A stretch of DNA of 64,000 nucleotides from Aliiroseovarius sp. M344 (GCF_025140835.1 NZ_CP081153.1:2666001-2730000), one strand, 5' to 3'; counted from the stretch's first letter, positions 35,119 through 42,695 are shown. Numbers and translations: made by a program. Notes: a model not told the origin generated them from the sequence alone.

Positions 35119-36268
35119 GAGCCAACTCCACTTGAACGACATTGGTGTGCCCGACGGCGAACGACGCCGCACAAATTTCGAGATAATATTGCCAATTGCG
35201 CTGAAACGCCTCGCCATAGCCCATCTCGGCCACCTTGCGTTTCTGCGCGGTGAAGCGTTCGGCCCAGAAGCGGCACGTCTTGGCATAGTCCTGCCCGAAA
35301 TGAAAATTGTCTTGGACCTGCAAGCCCGCATTGCGCGCTTGTTCGTCAATCACGCTGTCCGACAGCAACATGCCCCCCGGGAAGACATACTGCCGTATAT
35401 AGTCAGACGAGGTTTTGTAGGTTTCAAAGAAACTGTCTTTCACCGTGATCGCCTGCAACAGAACACGACCGCCTTCCGCAAGGTTGTTTTTCAGAACCGA
35501 GAAATAGTCAGGCCAATAGCGCGCGCCCACAGCCTCGATCATCTCGATCGAGACGATGTTGTCGAACTTTCCGTTAATGTCCCGATAGTCGCGCAGCTGA
35601 ATATCGGCGCGTCCATCCAGACGGCACTCGGCATAGCTGTGTTGGTTGCGCGAGATCGTCACACCGGTCACGTCGCGGCCATCTTGCGTGGCGTGTTCAG
35701 CAAATCCGCCCCAGCCACAACCGATTTCCAAAATCTGCTGACCCGCCCCAAGACGGGACAACGCGCGGGCGTTTTTCCGGTTTTGAGCGTCAGCCAGATC
35801 ATCGCTTCCATCGGCAAAAAGTCCGGAGGAATAGGTCATGCCCTCATCCAGCCACAACTGGTAGAATTCGTTCCCCACGTCGTAATGTGACCGAATATTC
35901 TTACGCGACCCGCGGCGAGAATTGGCCCGCAACATCGTGTCGACCACGCGAAACTTTGCCCGGTTCAACACACTTGCCTGATCGTAGGACCCAAGATGAT
36001 CGCGGTTGCGCATGGCGATCGACATCAGCGCTTCAATCGACGGGGTGTCCCACATGCCCTGCACATAGGTTTCGCCCAGCCCGACTTGGCCGTGCGCGGC
36101 CATGGCAGACACAGCCGCCCAATCGCGGATCACCATCTCGGCTTCGGGGCCGGATGTGCCGAACCGATAAAGCTCACCTTCCGGCGTGCGCAGTGTCAAT
36201 TGACCTTCGCGCAGACGCTCACAAGTTGACAGAAATTCCGACTTCAGGGCTTTGTTCGTCAAACGCAA
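35105..36268 (-). CDS. Cyclopropane-fatty-acyl-phospholipid synthase-like methyltransferase
   Basis: The 387-residue protein has an N-terminal lipid-binding region and a SAM domain: VGNEFYQLWLDEGMTYSSGL, ILEIGCGWGGFAEHATQD, VTGVTISRNQHSYAECRL, VSIEMIEAVGARYWPDYF and VFPGGMLLS. These are standard CFA-synthase motifs. I take TTG 36268 as the start because AAAGGA lies 7 nt upstream. It overlaps the FAD oxidoreductase gene by 50 bp. In Rhodobacter the homologue beside rpoE-chrR is part of the sigmaE regulon and, with its FAD partner, is linked to methylated furan-type fatty acids. Function here is inferred from that pairing. Confidence 0.85.
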   Translation of the reverse strand: MRLTNKALKSEFLSTCERLREGQLTLRTPEGELYRFGTSGPEAEMVIRDWAAVSAMAAHGQVGLGETYVQGMWDTPSIEALMSIAMRNRDHLGSYDQASVLNRAKFRVVDTMLRANSRRGSRKNIRSHYDVGNEFYQLWLDEGMTYSSGLFADGSDDLADAQNRKNARALSRLGAGQQILEIGCGWGGFAEHATQDGRDVTGVTISRNQHSYAECRLDGRADIQLRDYRDINGKFDNIVSIEMIEAVGARYWPDYFSVLKNNLAEGGRVLLQAITVKDSFFETYKTSSDYIRQYVFPGGMLLSDSVIDEQARNAGLQVQDNFHFGQDYAKTCRFWAERFTAQKRKVAEMGYGEAFQRNWQYYLEICAASFAVGHTNVVQVELAHAHT

Positions 36269-37550
36269 TTTCGCATCCTTTCAAAGGGTCGTCTTTGTTG
36301 ATCATCCGCACGATACGCATTGCGCTGGCAATGCCGTCTTCGTGGAAGCCATGGCGATGATAAGCCCCGGCAAACCACGTCCGGTTCAGACCCTGCATGG
36401 CACGCAGTTCATGTTGCGCCTGAAGCGCGGGCTTGTCGAAAACAGGGTGAGAGAACTCAACCTCGTCATAAATTTTCTCTGCAGGGATCGGGGCCGAGGG
36501 ATTCAACGTCACGAAAAGCGGATCGGTTTCGGGGATATTCTGCAGTTTGTTCATCCAATAGGTGACACCAATGTCCCCATCTTGCGACCGGTAGGCCCAG
36601 CTGGACCACGCCGCCTTGCGCTTGGGCATCTGACCGCTGTCGCAGTGCAAAACGGCTTTGTTCACTTGATAGCGGATGCGGCCCAAAGCTTTCGCCTCGA
36701 TCTCTGTTGCATTGTCGCCCAACATGGCCAACGCCTGATCGGAATGGCAGGCGAGGATGATGTCATCATAGCCTTTGTCTTCTGCCTTTGCCGTCTGGAC
36801 TGTGACGCCGTATAACATGCGTTCGACCCGCGACACCGGCGCATCCACACGAATGTCGACGCCGCGCGTGCGCAGCGCAGCTTCAAGCCGTGTCACGTAT
36901 TCGACGCTGCCACCTTTGACCGTCCACCACTGGTGCTCTCCCAACCCAGCCAAAAGCGCATGGTTGCGGAAGAACTGAACAAGGGACTTGGCCGGGAACT
37001 GATCAACATCATCCACTGGCGTGGACCAGATCGCGCCACACATCGGCATCAGATAGTTGTTGCGAAACCACTGACCAAGGCCAAGCTCGTCAACCAGCTC
37101 TCCGATTGTTTTGTCGTCATCCTTTGCAGCGTCTTCTGCCCGTTTACCGAAACGAATGATGTCTGCGATCATTTTGTAAAACTGCGGCCGCAACAGATTG
37201 CGCTTCTGCGCGGTGATGCATTTCAGGTTGTTCAGCCCATATTCCAGCCAACCGTCATTGATGCTGGCGCCGAAGCTCATTTCGCTTTTGGTGACAGGCA
37301 CGTCCAGTTCACGAAACAGCCGCGTCAAATAGGGATATGTCACATAGTTGAAGACGATGAACCCGGTATCAACGGGCTGATCGCCATTCTTGCCGGCCAT
37401 GACGGTCCGCGCGTGACCACCCAATCGCGGCGCAGCTTCGTAAATCGTGACGTCATGATTGGGCGACAGATAATACGCTGCCGACAATCCCGAAATCCCG
37501 CCGCCGACGATCGCTATTTTTCTTCGCGGACCTTGCTGTTGGTCGAGCAT
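36219..37550 (-). CDS. FAD-dependent oxidoreductase (amine-oxidase superfamily, lipid-island partner)
   Basis: The 443-residue protein starts with a Rossmann FAD-binding motif (KIAIVGGGISGLSAAYYL, then YEAAPRLGGHARTV). It has FIVFNYVTYPYLTRLFREL, SWAYRSQDGDIGVTYWMNKL and the C-terminal FAD site NRTWFAGAYHRHGFHEDGIA, the layout of the amine-oxidase/desaturase superfamily. It is the first gene of the minus-strand lipid operon and carries a sigmaE-type promoter at 37579-37607, with AGAGG upstream of ATG 37550. In Rhodobacter its homologue works with the CFA-like methyltransferase on unsaturated fatty acids and is needed for the full singlet-oxygen response. Confidence 0.85.
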   Translation of the reverse strand: MLDQQQGPRRKIAIVGGGISGLSAAYYLSPNHDVTIYEAAPRLGGHARTVMAGKNGDQPVDTGFIVFNYVTYPYLTRLFRELDVPVTKSEMSFGASINDGWLEYGLNNLKCITAQKRNLLRPQFYKMIADIIRFGKRAEDAAKDDDKTIGELVDELGLGQWFRNNYLMPMCGAIWSTPVDDVDQFPAKSLVQFFRNHALLAGLGEHQWWTVKGGSVEYVTRLEAALRTRGVDIRVDAPVSRVERMLYGVTVQTAKAEDKGYDDIILACHSDQALAMLGDNATEIEAKALGRIRYQVNKAVLHCDSGQMPKRKAAWSSWAYRSQDGDIGVTYWMNKLQNIPETDPLFVTLNPSAPIPAEKIYDEVEFSHPVFDKPALQAQHELRAMQGLNRTWFAGAYHRHGFHEDGIASAMRIVRMINKDDPLKGCEIAFDEQSPEVGISVNL

Positions 37551-37578
37551 TGATGCCTCTTTCTTTTAATTCAAAGCT

Positions 37579-37607
37579 TATTACGGTTGCAGGTCCGGCT
37601 TGGATCA
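37579..37607 (-). promoter_or_regulatory. SigmaE (RpoE-ChrR) promoter of the minus-strand lipid operon
   Basis: On the minus strand TGATCC (37607-37602) is followed after exactly 18 nt by TAATA (37583-37579). This matches the -35/-10 pattern I know for Rhodobacter sigmaE promoters. Transcription would start near 37572, leaving a leader of about 22 nt before ATG 37550. Confidence 0.8.
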
Positions 37608-37682
37608 GAAAAGACCAACAAAAATATCTGCTAAAGCCAGTTGGACAAAGTAGCGCTGTCGGTCAGCTAAACCGATTATTGG

Positions 37683-37711
37683 TGATCCAAACCCCAGTTT
37701 CGTGCGTAATA
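37683..37711 (+). promoter_or_regulatory. SigmaE (RpoE-ChrR) promoter of the DUF1365-SDR operon
   Basis: TGATCC (37683-37688), 18 nt, TAATA (37707-37711). The -10 element ends 8 nt before ATG 37720, so the transcript would begin at or within one or two bases of the start codon. Confidence 0.8.
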
Positions 37712-37719
37712 CGGTCAAG

Positions 37720-38493
37720 ATGGTCGAACATATCCAAGCACACACGTTGCATGCCCGTCGTGGCAAGCTAAAAAACGCCTTCACATATGGCGTTGATTTT
37801 GTGCTGTGCGACCTGACCAGCAATACCCTGCCCGCCCTTCTGTCCCGCAACCGGTTTAACCTTTGGTCGCTTTGGGACAAACATCATGGTGGCCCACGCG
37901 GCGATGGTCGAGGCCTCGACTGGTTTCGTGACGAATTGGAGCAACGCGGCTTCCCAGCCAACGACCACGACCTGTCGCTGTTAGCACAGCCAAGTTTTCT
38001 TGGGTTTCACTTTAACCCGGTCAGCTTCTGGATTGCATCGAAAGACGGTACACCCCGCGCCTTCATTGCCGAAGTGAACAACACGTTCGGGCACCGGCAT
38101 TGCTATTTCTGCGCCCATGATGATTTCAGGCCGATTGAAAAACACGATGCAATTATTGCCGTGAAGATGATGCATGTCTCGCCCTTCCAAAAGGTTGAGG
38201 GCCAATACCAATTCAACTTCGGTATGACTGCCGATCGGTTCGACATCCGCATCCGATATGAGAATGGGGAAGAGGGGCTGCTTGCCACGTTGGTTGGGGA
38301 TCGCAGGCCGGCCACAAACGCTTCGCTTGCCTGGGCCGCGCTTCGCCGCCCGCTTGGTGCGTTGCGTGTTGTGTTCTTGATCTATTGGCAGGCGCTGATC
38401 CTATACATCAAACGCGCGCCCTTCATGCGAAAACCCGCACCACCCGAGCCATTGATTTCGGACAGTAAAACATATCGGGGAACCGAAAATTGA
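37720..38493 (+). CDS. DUF1365-family protein
   Basis: The protein is 257 residues from ATG 37720. The DUF1365 signatures are TLHARRGKLKNAFTYGVDFV near the start, QPSFLGFHFNPVSFWIASKD, AEVNNTFGHRHCYFCAHDDF and HVSPFQKVEGQYQFNFG. The function is unknown, but the gene pairs with SDR and CFA-type genes in many alphaproteobacteria. The longer GTG frame (37702) must be wrong because the sigmaE -10 element lies inside it. There is no Shine-Dalgarno before ATG 37720, consistent with a leaderless mRNA. Its stop overlaps the SDR start. Confidence 0.87.
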   Translation: MVEHIQAHTLHARRGKLKNAFTYGVDFVLCDLTSNTLPALLSRNRFNLWSLWDKHHGGPRGDGRGLDWFRDELEQRGFPANDHDLSLLAQPSFLGFHFNPVSFWIASKDGTPRAFIAEVNNTFGHRHCYFCAHDDFRPIEKHDAIIAVKMMHVSPFQKVEGQYQFNFGMTADRFDIRIRYENGEEGLLATLVGDRRPATNASLAWAALRRPLGALRVVFLIYWQALILYIKRAPFMRKPAPPEPLISDSKTYRGTEN

Positions 38494-39215
38494 TTGATTT
38501 CAAAGGCAAAACATATTGGCTGGTCGGGGCCAGCGAAGGGTTGGGCCGCGCCTTGGCGCAAGATCTTGACAAAGAAGGCGCATGTCTGGTCCTGTCTGCC
38601 CGGAGCGCAGATCGCCTGCAAAGCCTTGCAGACCAACTGACCAATGCACGCGTTGTTCCCATCGATGTGACCGATCCGGATCAGGTGAGTCAGGCCGTTG
38701 AAAAGGTCGGTAAAATCGACGGTATCGTCTATAATGCTGGTGCCTATGAGCCCATGCGCGCCGCCGACTGGGACAGCAAATCCGCCATCATGATGTGTAA
38801 CGTCAATTTTATGGGCGCCATGCATGTTCTGGGCGAAGTCGTACCGGCATTCGCCAAAGACGGTCGTGGTGATATCACCCTTATTGGATCACTGGCGGGC
38901 TATCGCGGCTTGCCGGCCTCTATTGGTTATAGCGCCAGCAAGGCAGCCATTGTCAGCCTGGCCGAAACCATGCGCTTTGATCTGAAGGACACTGGCGTTG
39001 TGGTGCGCATCGTTAATCCGGGATTCATCAAAACCCGGCTAACCCAGAAGAACTCGTTCAAAATGCCGATGCTGATGTCGCCCGAAGACGCAGCCAAGTG
39101 CGTGTTGAAGGCCATGCGGAAGACGCGGTTTCGCACCGACTTCCCTGCACCGTTCTCATGGGTAATACGCCTGTTGGAATACCTGCCCGACCTGATCGTC
39201 TATCGCGGCAAATAA
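38490..39215 (+). CDS. Short-chain dehydrogenase/reductase
   Basis: This 241-residue classical SDR has the NAD(P) motif LVGASEGLGRALAQDL, the NNAG-like IVYNAGAY, the catalytic Ser in ITLIGSLAGY and Tyr/Lys in IGYSASKAA. It starts at TTG 38490, overlapping the DUF1365 stop, with GGGGAA upstream, so it is translated by coupling. The C-terminal part is hydrophobic (FSWVIRLLEYLPDLIVYRG), which suggests membrane association and a lipid substrate. In Rhodobacter the homologue is a direct sigmaE target. Confidence 0.88.
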   Translation: MIDFKGKTYWLVGASEGLGRALAQDLDKEGACLVLSARSADRLQSLADQLTNARVVPIDVTDPDQVSQAVEKVGKIDGIVYNAGAYEPMRAADWDSKSAIMMCNVNFMGAMHVLGEVVPAFAKDGRGDITLIGSLAGYRGLPASIGYSASKAAIVSLAETMRFDLKDTGVVVRIVNPGFIKTRLTQKNSFKMPMLMSPEDAAKCVLKAMRKTRFRTDFPAPFSWVIRLLEYLPDLIVYRGK

Positions 39216-39258
39216 TCGGGCATCTGCCCTGCGCTACGTCAGAAGATTTATCGTAAAC

Positions 39259-39298
39259 AAAAAAGAATGCCGCCCAAATATTGAGCGGCATTCTTCTG
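39259..39298. terminator. Bidirectional terminator between SDR and fasciclin genes
   Basis: AAGAATGCCGC (39263-39273) and GCGGCATTCTT (39285-39295) form an 11-bp perfect stem with an 11-nt loop. An A run on the left gives a T run for the minus strand, so it mainly ends the fasciclin gene and may also stop the SDR operon. Confidence 0.85.
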
Positions 39299-39326
39299 CG
39301 TTTGGCATACGCCCTTTTTCTTAGCC

Positions 39327-39842
39327 TTAGTGGCAGGCAGGGCGCGCGCCCGGCAGAAGCACCTTGTCGATCACGTGAATAACACCGTTGTCGGCCATGA
39401 TATCCGCGATGATTACATTGGCCATGTCACCTGTGCTGTCAGCGATCTTCACACCATCAGCGCCTGCCGAGATGCATAGACGCGCACTGGTCAGGGCTGG
39501 TTTGAAATAATTCGAGCCCATCGGGATCATCCCGGCGGTCAGTTTGCGGTCATCGACGTGATACAGAAGAATATCGGTCAATTGACCCTTGTTTTCGGGC
39601 TTCAGAAGCGTCTCGACGGTGCCTTCAGGAAGCGCGGCGAAAGCGTCGTTCACTGGTGCATAGACGGTGAAGGGGCCGGGGCCCGACAATGTGTCGGCCA
39701 GACCAGCCGCCCCGACAGCTGCAACGAGGGTCGAGAAACGCTCGTCTGCGGCAGCAATCTCGACGATATTGTCAGCTTGGGCGGCATTCGCAGCGACGGT
39801 CAAAGCAAGCGCAGCAGCAGCGGTTTTAAAAACATTCTTCAT
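39327..39842 (-). CDS. Secreted fasciclin (FAS1) domain protein
   Basis: The 171-residue protein has a signal peptide (MKNVFKTAAAALALTVAANA, cleavage after the second AQA region) and a single FAS1 domain: FSTLVAAVGAAGLADTLSGP, PFTVYAPVNDAFAALPEGTV, ILLYHVDDRKLTAG and ADNGVIHVIDKVLLP. The H1 (TVYAPVNDAF) and H2 (VIHVIDKVLLP) motifs are intact. Such small secreted FAS1 proteins mediate adhesion or carotenoid binding; in Rhodobacter one is induced by singlet oxygen. Here it is a monocistron between chrR and the SDR operon, with terminators on both sides. Confidence 0.92.
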   Translation of the reverse strand: MKNVFKTAAAALALTVAANAAQADNIVEIAAADERFSTLVAAVGAAGLADTLSGPGPFTVYAPVNDAFAALPEGTVETLLKPENKGQLTDILLYHVDDRKLTAGMIPMGSNYFKPALTSARLCISAGADGVKIADSTGDMANVIIADIMADNGVIHVIDKVLLPGARPACH

Positions 39843-39983
39843 AAGTTGATCTCCTAGTTGGAAGGCAAAGTGCCCATGGTTAACTCTTACTTATGTTAGG
39901 AATACGGCTGGCTTTGGCTGGTGGTTCACTGTGTTTCAAAGACTCACACAAACGTGAGGGCGTGCCTTCTAAACATTTGATAA

Positions 39984-40013
39984 CAAAAAAGAACCAGCGC
40001 CGAAGCGCTGGTT
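39984..40013 (-). terminator. Terminator of the rpoE-chrR operon
   Basis: On the minus strand AACCAGCGC (40013-40005) and GCGCTGGTT (40000-39992) form a 9-bp stem with a UUCG-like 4-nt loop, followed by a run of seven T with one C. It lies 49 nt past the chrR stop. Confidence 0.9.
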
Positions 40014-40062
40014 TTACCGTAGGTGTAAGGGGTGCCGTGAGTGGTGCGTGGCAAACCGTTAT

Positions 40063-40698
40063 CTAGATACGAAAGAAAGGTTGCAGCAACCGCGGCATAA
40101 GCTCGTTAAACCGCAACGGGGCGTCTGTTGCGGCCAGACAAATGCAGGCCTCTCCCGGATCGGCAACCGGCGTGTGATCAAGATCTTCATCTGCAATCTC
40201 GATGTCACCTACGCCAAAACGCCCTGTTTCATCACTGAAGCTGCCCTGAAGCACCAAGGTCATCTCCATCCCGTTGTGCCCATGATCAGGAACGGCCTGA
40301 CCTGAGGGGATATAAAGCAGACGAACCGAGCCTTGCTTGTCCGCTGAGAGGATGGACTGACGCACCCCCATACCGACAGATCGCCATTTAGGCTCCTGAC
40401 CTTTCAAAGCCTGAACGACAGGGCTTGGGTAAATCCCCTGACGGGAATAAACCGGCTCTGCTTTCACAGGGGCATCCAACTGGGCCAGCAAGTCAGCTTT
40501 CATATTGCCCGACACCGCGACATGATCGACGGCCTCCAGCAGCGCCCCCCCCATGTTGTGATGCGCTTCCAAAGATGCGCGACATTCCGTGCACAAAGAC
40601 ACATGGCTGGCGACCGCCACCGCATAATGATGCGGAAGATTGCCCGAGGCATAGGCTGCCAGAATTGCGTCTGGTATATGATGGGTTATAGCGCGCAT
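40063..40698 (-). CDS. chrR: Zinc-dependent anti-sigma factor ChrR
   Basis: The 211-residue protein has the N-terminal anti-sigma domain with zinc ligands His6, His32, Cys36 and Cys39 (SHVSLCTEC) and the C-terminal cupin with DHGHNGMEMT (His139, His141, Glu145) and a late His in DLDHTPV, the full set known for ChrR. ChrR holds sigmaE inactive and releases it when singlet oxygen damages the cupin side. The start overlaps the rpoE stop by 1 base (TAATG), as in Rhodobacter. The terminator at 39984-40013 follows. The identification is firm. Confidence 0.95.
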   Translation of the reverse strand: MRAITHHIPDAILAAYASGNLPHHYAVAVASHVSLCTECRASLEAHHNMGGALLEAVDHVAVSGNMKADLLAQLDAPVKAEPVYSRQGIYPSPVVQALKGQEPKWRSVGMGVRQSILSADKQGSVRLLYIPSGQAVPDHGHNGMEMTLVLQGSFSDETGRFGVGDIEIADEDLDHTPVADPGEACICLAATDAPLRFNELMPRLLQPFFRI

Positions 40699-41255
40699 TA
40701 TCGCATTCCGTTCAGTTCATGTCTCAACCGCTCCAGACCAAGCCTGATACGGGATTTTATTGTTCCAAGTGGCAGACCGGTCTGGTCGCTGATTTCCTGA
40801 TGGGTCAGCTCGCCCAGATAGGCCTTTTCGATCATCTCGCGTTGCTCAGGTTTGAGCGATGACAACGCTTTTCTGAGCTCGCCAGCTTCCTGCTGAACCG
40901 CAAGGATCTGGCTGGCATCAGGTTCCGATCCCGGATCTTCAGCCAGCTCTTCTGGCACCGGGCGACTGTCTTTGCGCACAATGTCGATGTGCCGGTTGCG
41001 TGCGATCTGATAGATCCACGCTGACACCTGTGCGCGGTGCGGGTCAAACATCGCGGCCTTGCGCCACACGGTTAACATAACGTCTTGCACAATCTCTTCC
41101 GCCTGCGGCGCAGAGCAGCCCGTCCGCATGATGAAACCTTTCAGACGCGGTGCAAAGTGGTCAAACAATGCACCAAACGCATCCCGATCGCGGTTGTCAC
41201 GAACGGCGAGCATCCAAGTGGTCTGCTCTGAAATCTCGATCTTCTTCTGCGGCAC
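40698..41255 (-). CDS. rpoE: ECF sigma factor RpoE (singlet-oxygen response)
   Basis: The protein is 185 residues from GTG 41255. Sigma region 2 reads RDAFGALFDHFAPRLKGFIM, AEEIVQDVMLTVWRKAAMFD and YQIARNRHIDIVRK; region 4 reads LKPEQREMIEKAYLGELTHQ with the helix DQTGLPLGTIKSRIRLGLER. The pairing with chrR identifies it as the singlet-oxygen sigmaE. I start at GTG 41255 because AAGGA lies 6 nt upstream, and the longer frames begin at or before the proposed transcription start at about 41332. A sigmaE-type promoter upstream indicates autoregulation. Confidence 0.93.
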   Translation of the reverse strand: MPQKKIEISEQTTWMLAVRDNRDRDAFGALFDHFAPRLKGFIMRTGCSAPQAEEIVQDVMLTVWRKAAMFDPHRAQVSAWIYQIARNRHIDIVRKDSRPVPEELAEDPGSEPDASQILAVQQEAGELRKALSSLKPEQREMIEKAYLGELTHQEISDQTGLPLGTIKSRIRLGLERLRHELNGMR

Positions 41256-41338
41256 CGGTTTTCCTTCACGACGGCACACAGGCGGCATCGGAGGCCGGGT
41301 GGTGCGCGGGGGATCAAGGGTCAGTGTCAACATAACCT

Positions 41339-41367
41339 CAATACGCGGCACTATGAAAGTCGGATCA
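41339..41367 (-). promoter_or_regulatory. SigmaE-type promoter of rpoE-chrR (autoregulation)
   Basis: On the minus strand TGATCC (41367-41362) is followed after exactly 18 nt by TATTG (41343-41339). It shares the -35 and spacing of the two promoters at 37.6 kb. Transcription would start near 41332, giving a leader of about 75 nt to GTG 41255. Confidence 0.75.
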
Positions 41368-41430
41368 CTTTGAGCGAAATTTTTTTCGCGGCCTGATCAC
41401 GTTCTGAAGCAATAACAGGTTTTTACTATC

Positions 41431-42120
41431 CTACCGGTGCGAAACGCGGTGGAACAAATGCGTAAATGTTGCAGCACCCAGAATGGGGATCAGCAGGTTC
41501 ACCAGCGGGATCGACAGCGGAATGGCCATCAACGTGCCTGCCAGCCAGATTTGCATGTTGTGTTGCGACCTCAGGCGGTTGGCTTCGGCGCGGCCAACGC
41601 GGCGCATGGCAGCCATCTGAAAGTATTCACGTCCCAGAAGATAGCCATTCACCACCCAAAACAGGATCGGCGCCAGCGGGCCGACAAAGAAAAACAGGAT
41701 CAACGCGATCAGGTTGACCCCGACAATCACGCCAAAGAAGCCCAGGCTGTCGCGGATCGTTTCGGTCATCGGAACATCAGGTGCAGGGGCCAGTTCGGGA
41801 TAATGCCGCGCCTCTACCGCGTCGGCAACGTCATCCAGAAAAATGCCCGTGAAAGCGCCTGCAACCGGCACCATCAGCACAACAGACAGAATAAGCATCA
41901 ACAGAAGCGACGCCCACCATGCAATGCCGTCCACCCATGAGACATCGCCAATCAGCGGCAATGACACCGTATCCGGCACCAGAAAGCCCACCAACCACGT
42001 CATTGCGAGTGTCACCGCAATCAGAAGGCCGACCGTCAGAGCCACACCCTTCATCAGGACGTTGCGAAACCGGGGATCAGTCATCTGACCGACCGAGCGG
42101 AAGAAATCTTCAAACATCAT
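41431..42120 (-). CDS. EI24-domain (CysZ-like) membrane protein
   Basis: The 229-residue inner-membrane protein has four to five spans and the EI24/CysZ signatures FEDFFRSVGQMTDPRFRNVL at the start, FFVGPLAPILFWVVNGYLLG, REYFQMAAMRRV and a C-terminal PILGAATFTHLFHR. CysZ is a sulfate transporter of cysteine synthesis; many EI24 proteins have no proven substrate, so only the family is claimed. I start at 42120 because it makes an ATGA overlap with the nitroreductase gene. Confidence 0.85.
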   Translation of the reverse strand: MMFEDFFRSVGQMTDPRFRNVLMKGVALTVGLLIAVTLAMTWLVGFLVPDTVSLPLIGDVSWVDGIAWWASLLLMLILSVVLMVPVAGAFTGIFLDDVADAVEARHYPELAPAPDVPMTETIRDSLGFFGVIVGVNLIALILFFFVGPLAPILFWVVNGYLLGREYFQMAAMRRVGRAEANRLRSQHNMQIWLAGTLMAIPLSIPLVNLLIPILGAATFTHLFHRVSHR

Positions 42121-42695
42121 ATTGCTACCCAAGTTGTGATGGCGCTTACGTCCGGGCGGGGCCGTTCAGGCGGCGCGCTGGTCTCTGTGCCGATATGAAT
42201 GATACCGGCAACGGTTTCGTGACCTTTCAATCCCAATCCCTCGGTCAGGAACTGGCGATCATGGCTTGGCCAACCGGACAGCCAGTTTGCCCCCCAGCCC
42301 GACGCCAAGGCGGCGTTCAAAAGCGCCAGACAGACCGCCCCCGCAGAATACCGCTGCTCGATCTCGGGCACTTTGGGAGACGCCACGGGCGCCGACACAA
42401 CAACCACCGCCAGCGGACTGTCGGAAAAGGCCGATTGCGCCTTTGCGATCTGTTCGGGCTGTTCCTTCAAAGCCGCGCCGCGCGTGCCGACAAGTTGGGC
42501 CAGTCGCGCCATCGCCCCTTGCTCCAACACAATAAACCGCCACGGTTCCAGTTTGCCGTGATCCGGGCTGCGGGCCGCCGCCGTCAAGATCGGCACCAAT
42601 GCGGCGCGATCCGGCGCGGGTCCGGTCAGGGTTTTGGCAGGGCGTGAACGACGGGTAAGCAGGAAATCCAGCGCAGATTGATTGCGGTCAGGCAT
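42117..42695 (-). CDS. Nitroreductase family protein (YdjA-like)
   Basis: The 192-residue flavoenzyme begins ALDFLLTRRSRPAKTLTGPA, the nitroreductase FMN site, and has ARSPDHGKLEPWRFIVLE and QRYSAGAVCLALLNAALAS, then WPSHDRQFLTEGLGLKGHE. This short form, lacking the internal helix of larger nitroreductases, fits the YdjA group. It likely reduces small nitro or quinone substrates with NAD(P)H. The start 42695 has AAGGA upstream; 21 earlier codons are unsupported. It overlaps the EI24 gene by 4 bp. Confidence 0.88.
   Translation of the reverse strand: MPDRNQSALDFLLTRRSRPAKTLTGPAPDRAALVPILTAAARSPDHGKLEPWRFIVLEQGAMARLAQLVGTRGAALKEQPEQIAKAQSAFSDSPLAVVVVSAPVASPKVPEIEQRYSAGAVCLALLNAALASGWGANWLSGWPSHDRQFLTEGLGLKGHETVAGIIHIGTETSAPPERPRPDVSAITTWVAI

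Noticed and set aside
37702..37719. A GTG start six codons before the chosen ATG of the DUF1365 gene.
   Set aside because: It overlaps the -10 element and would precede the transcription start. The family N-terminus begins near the ATG.
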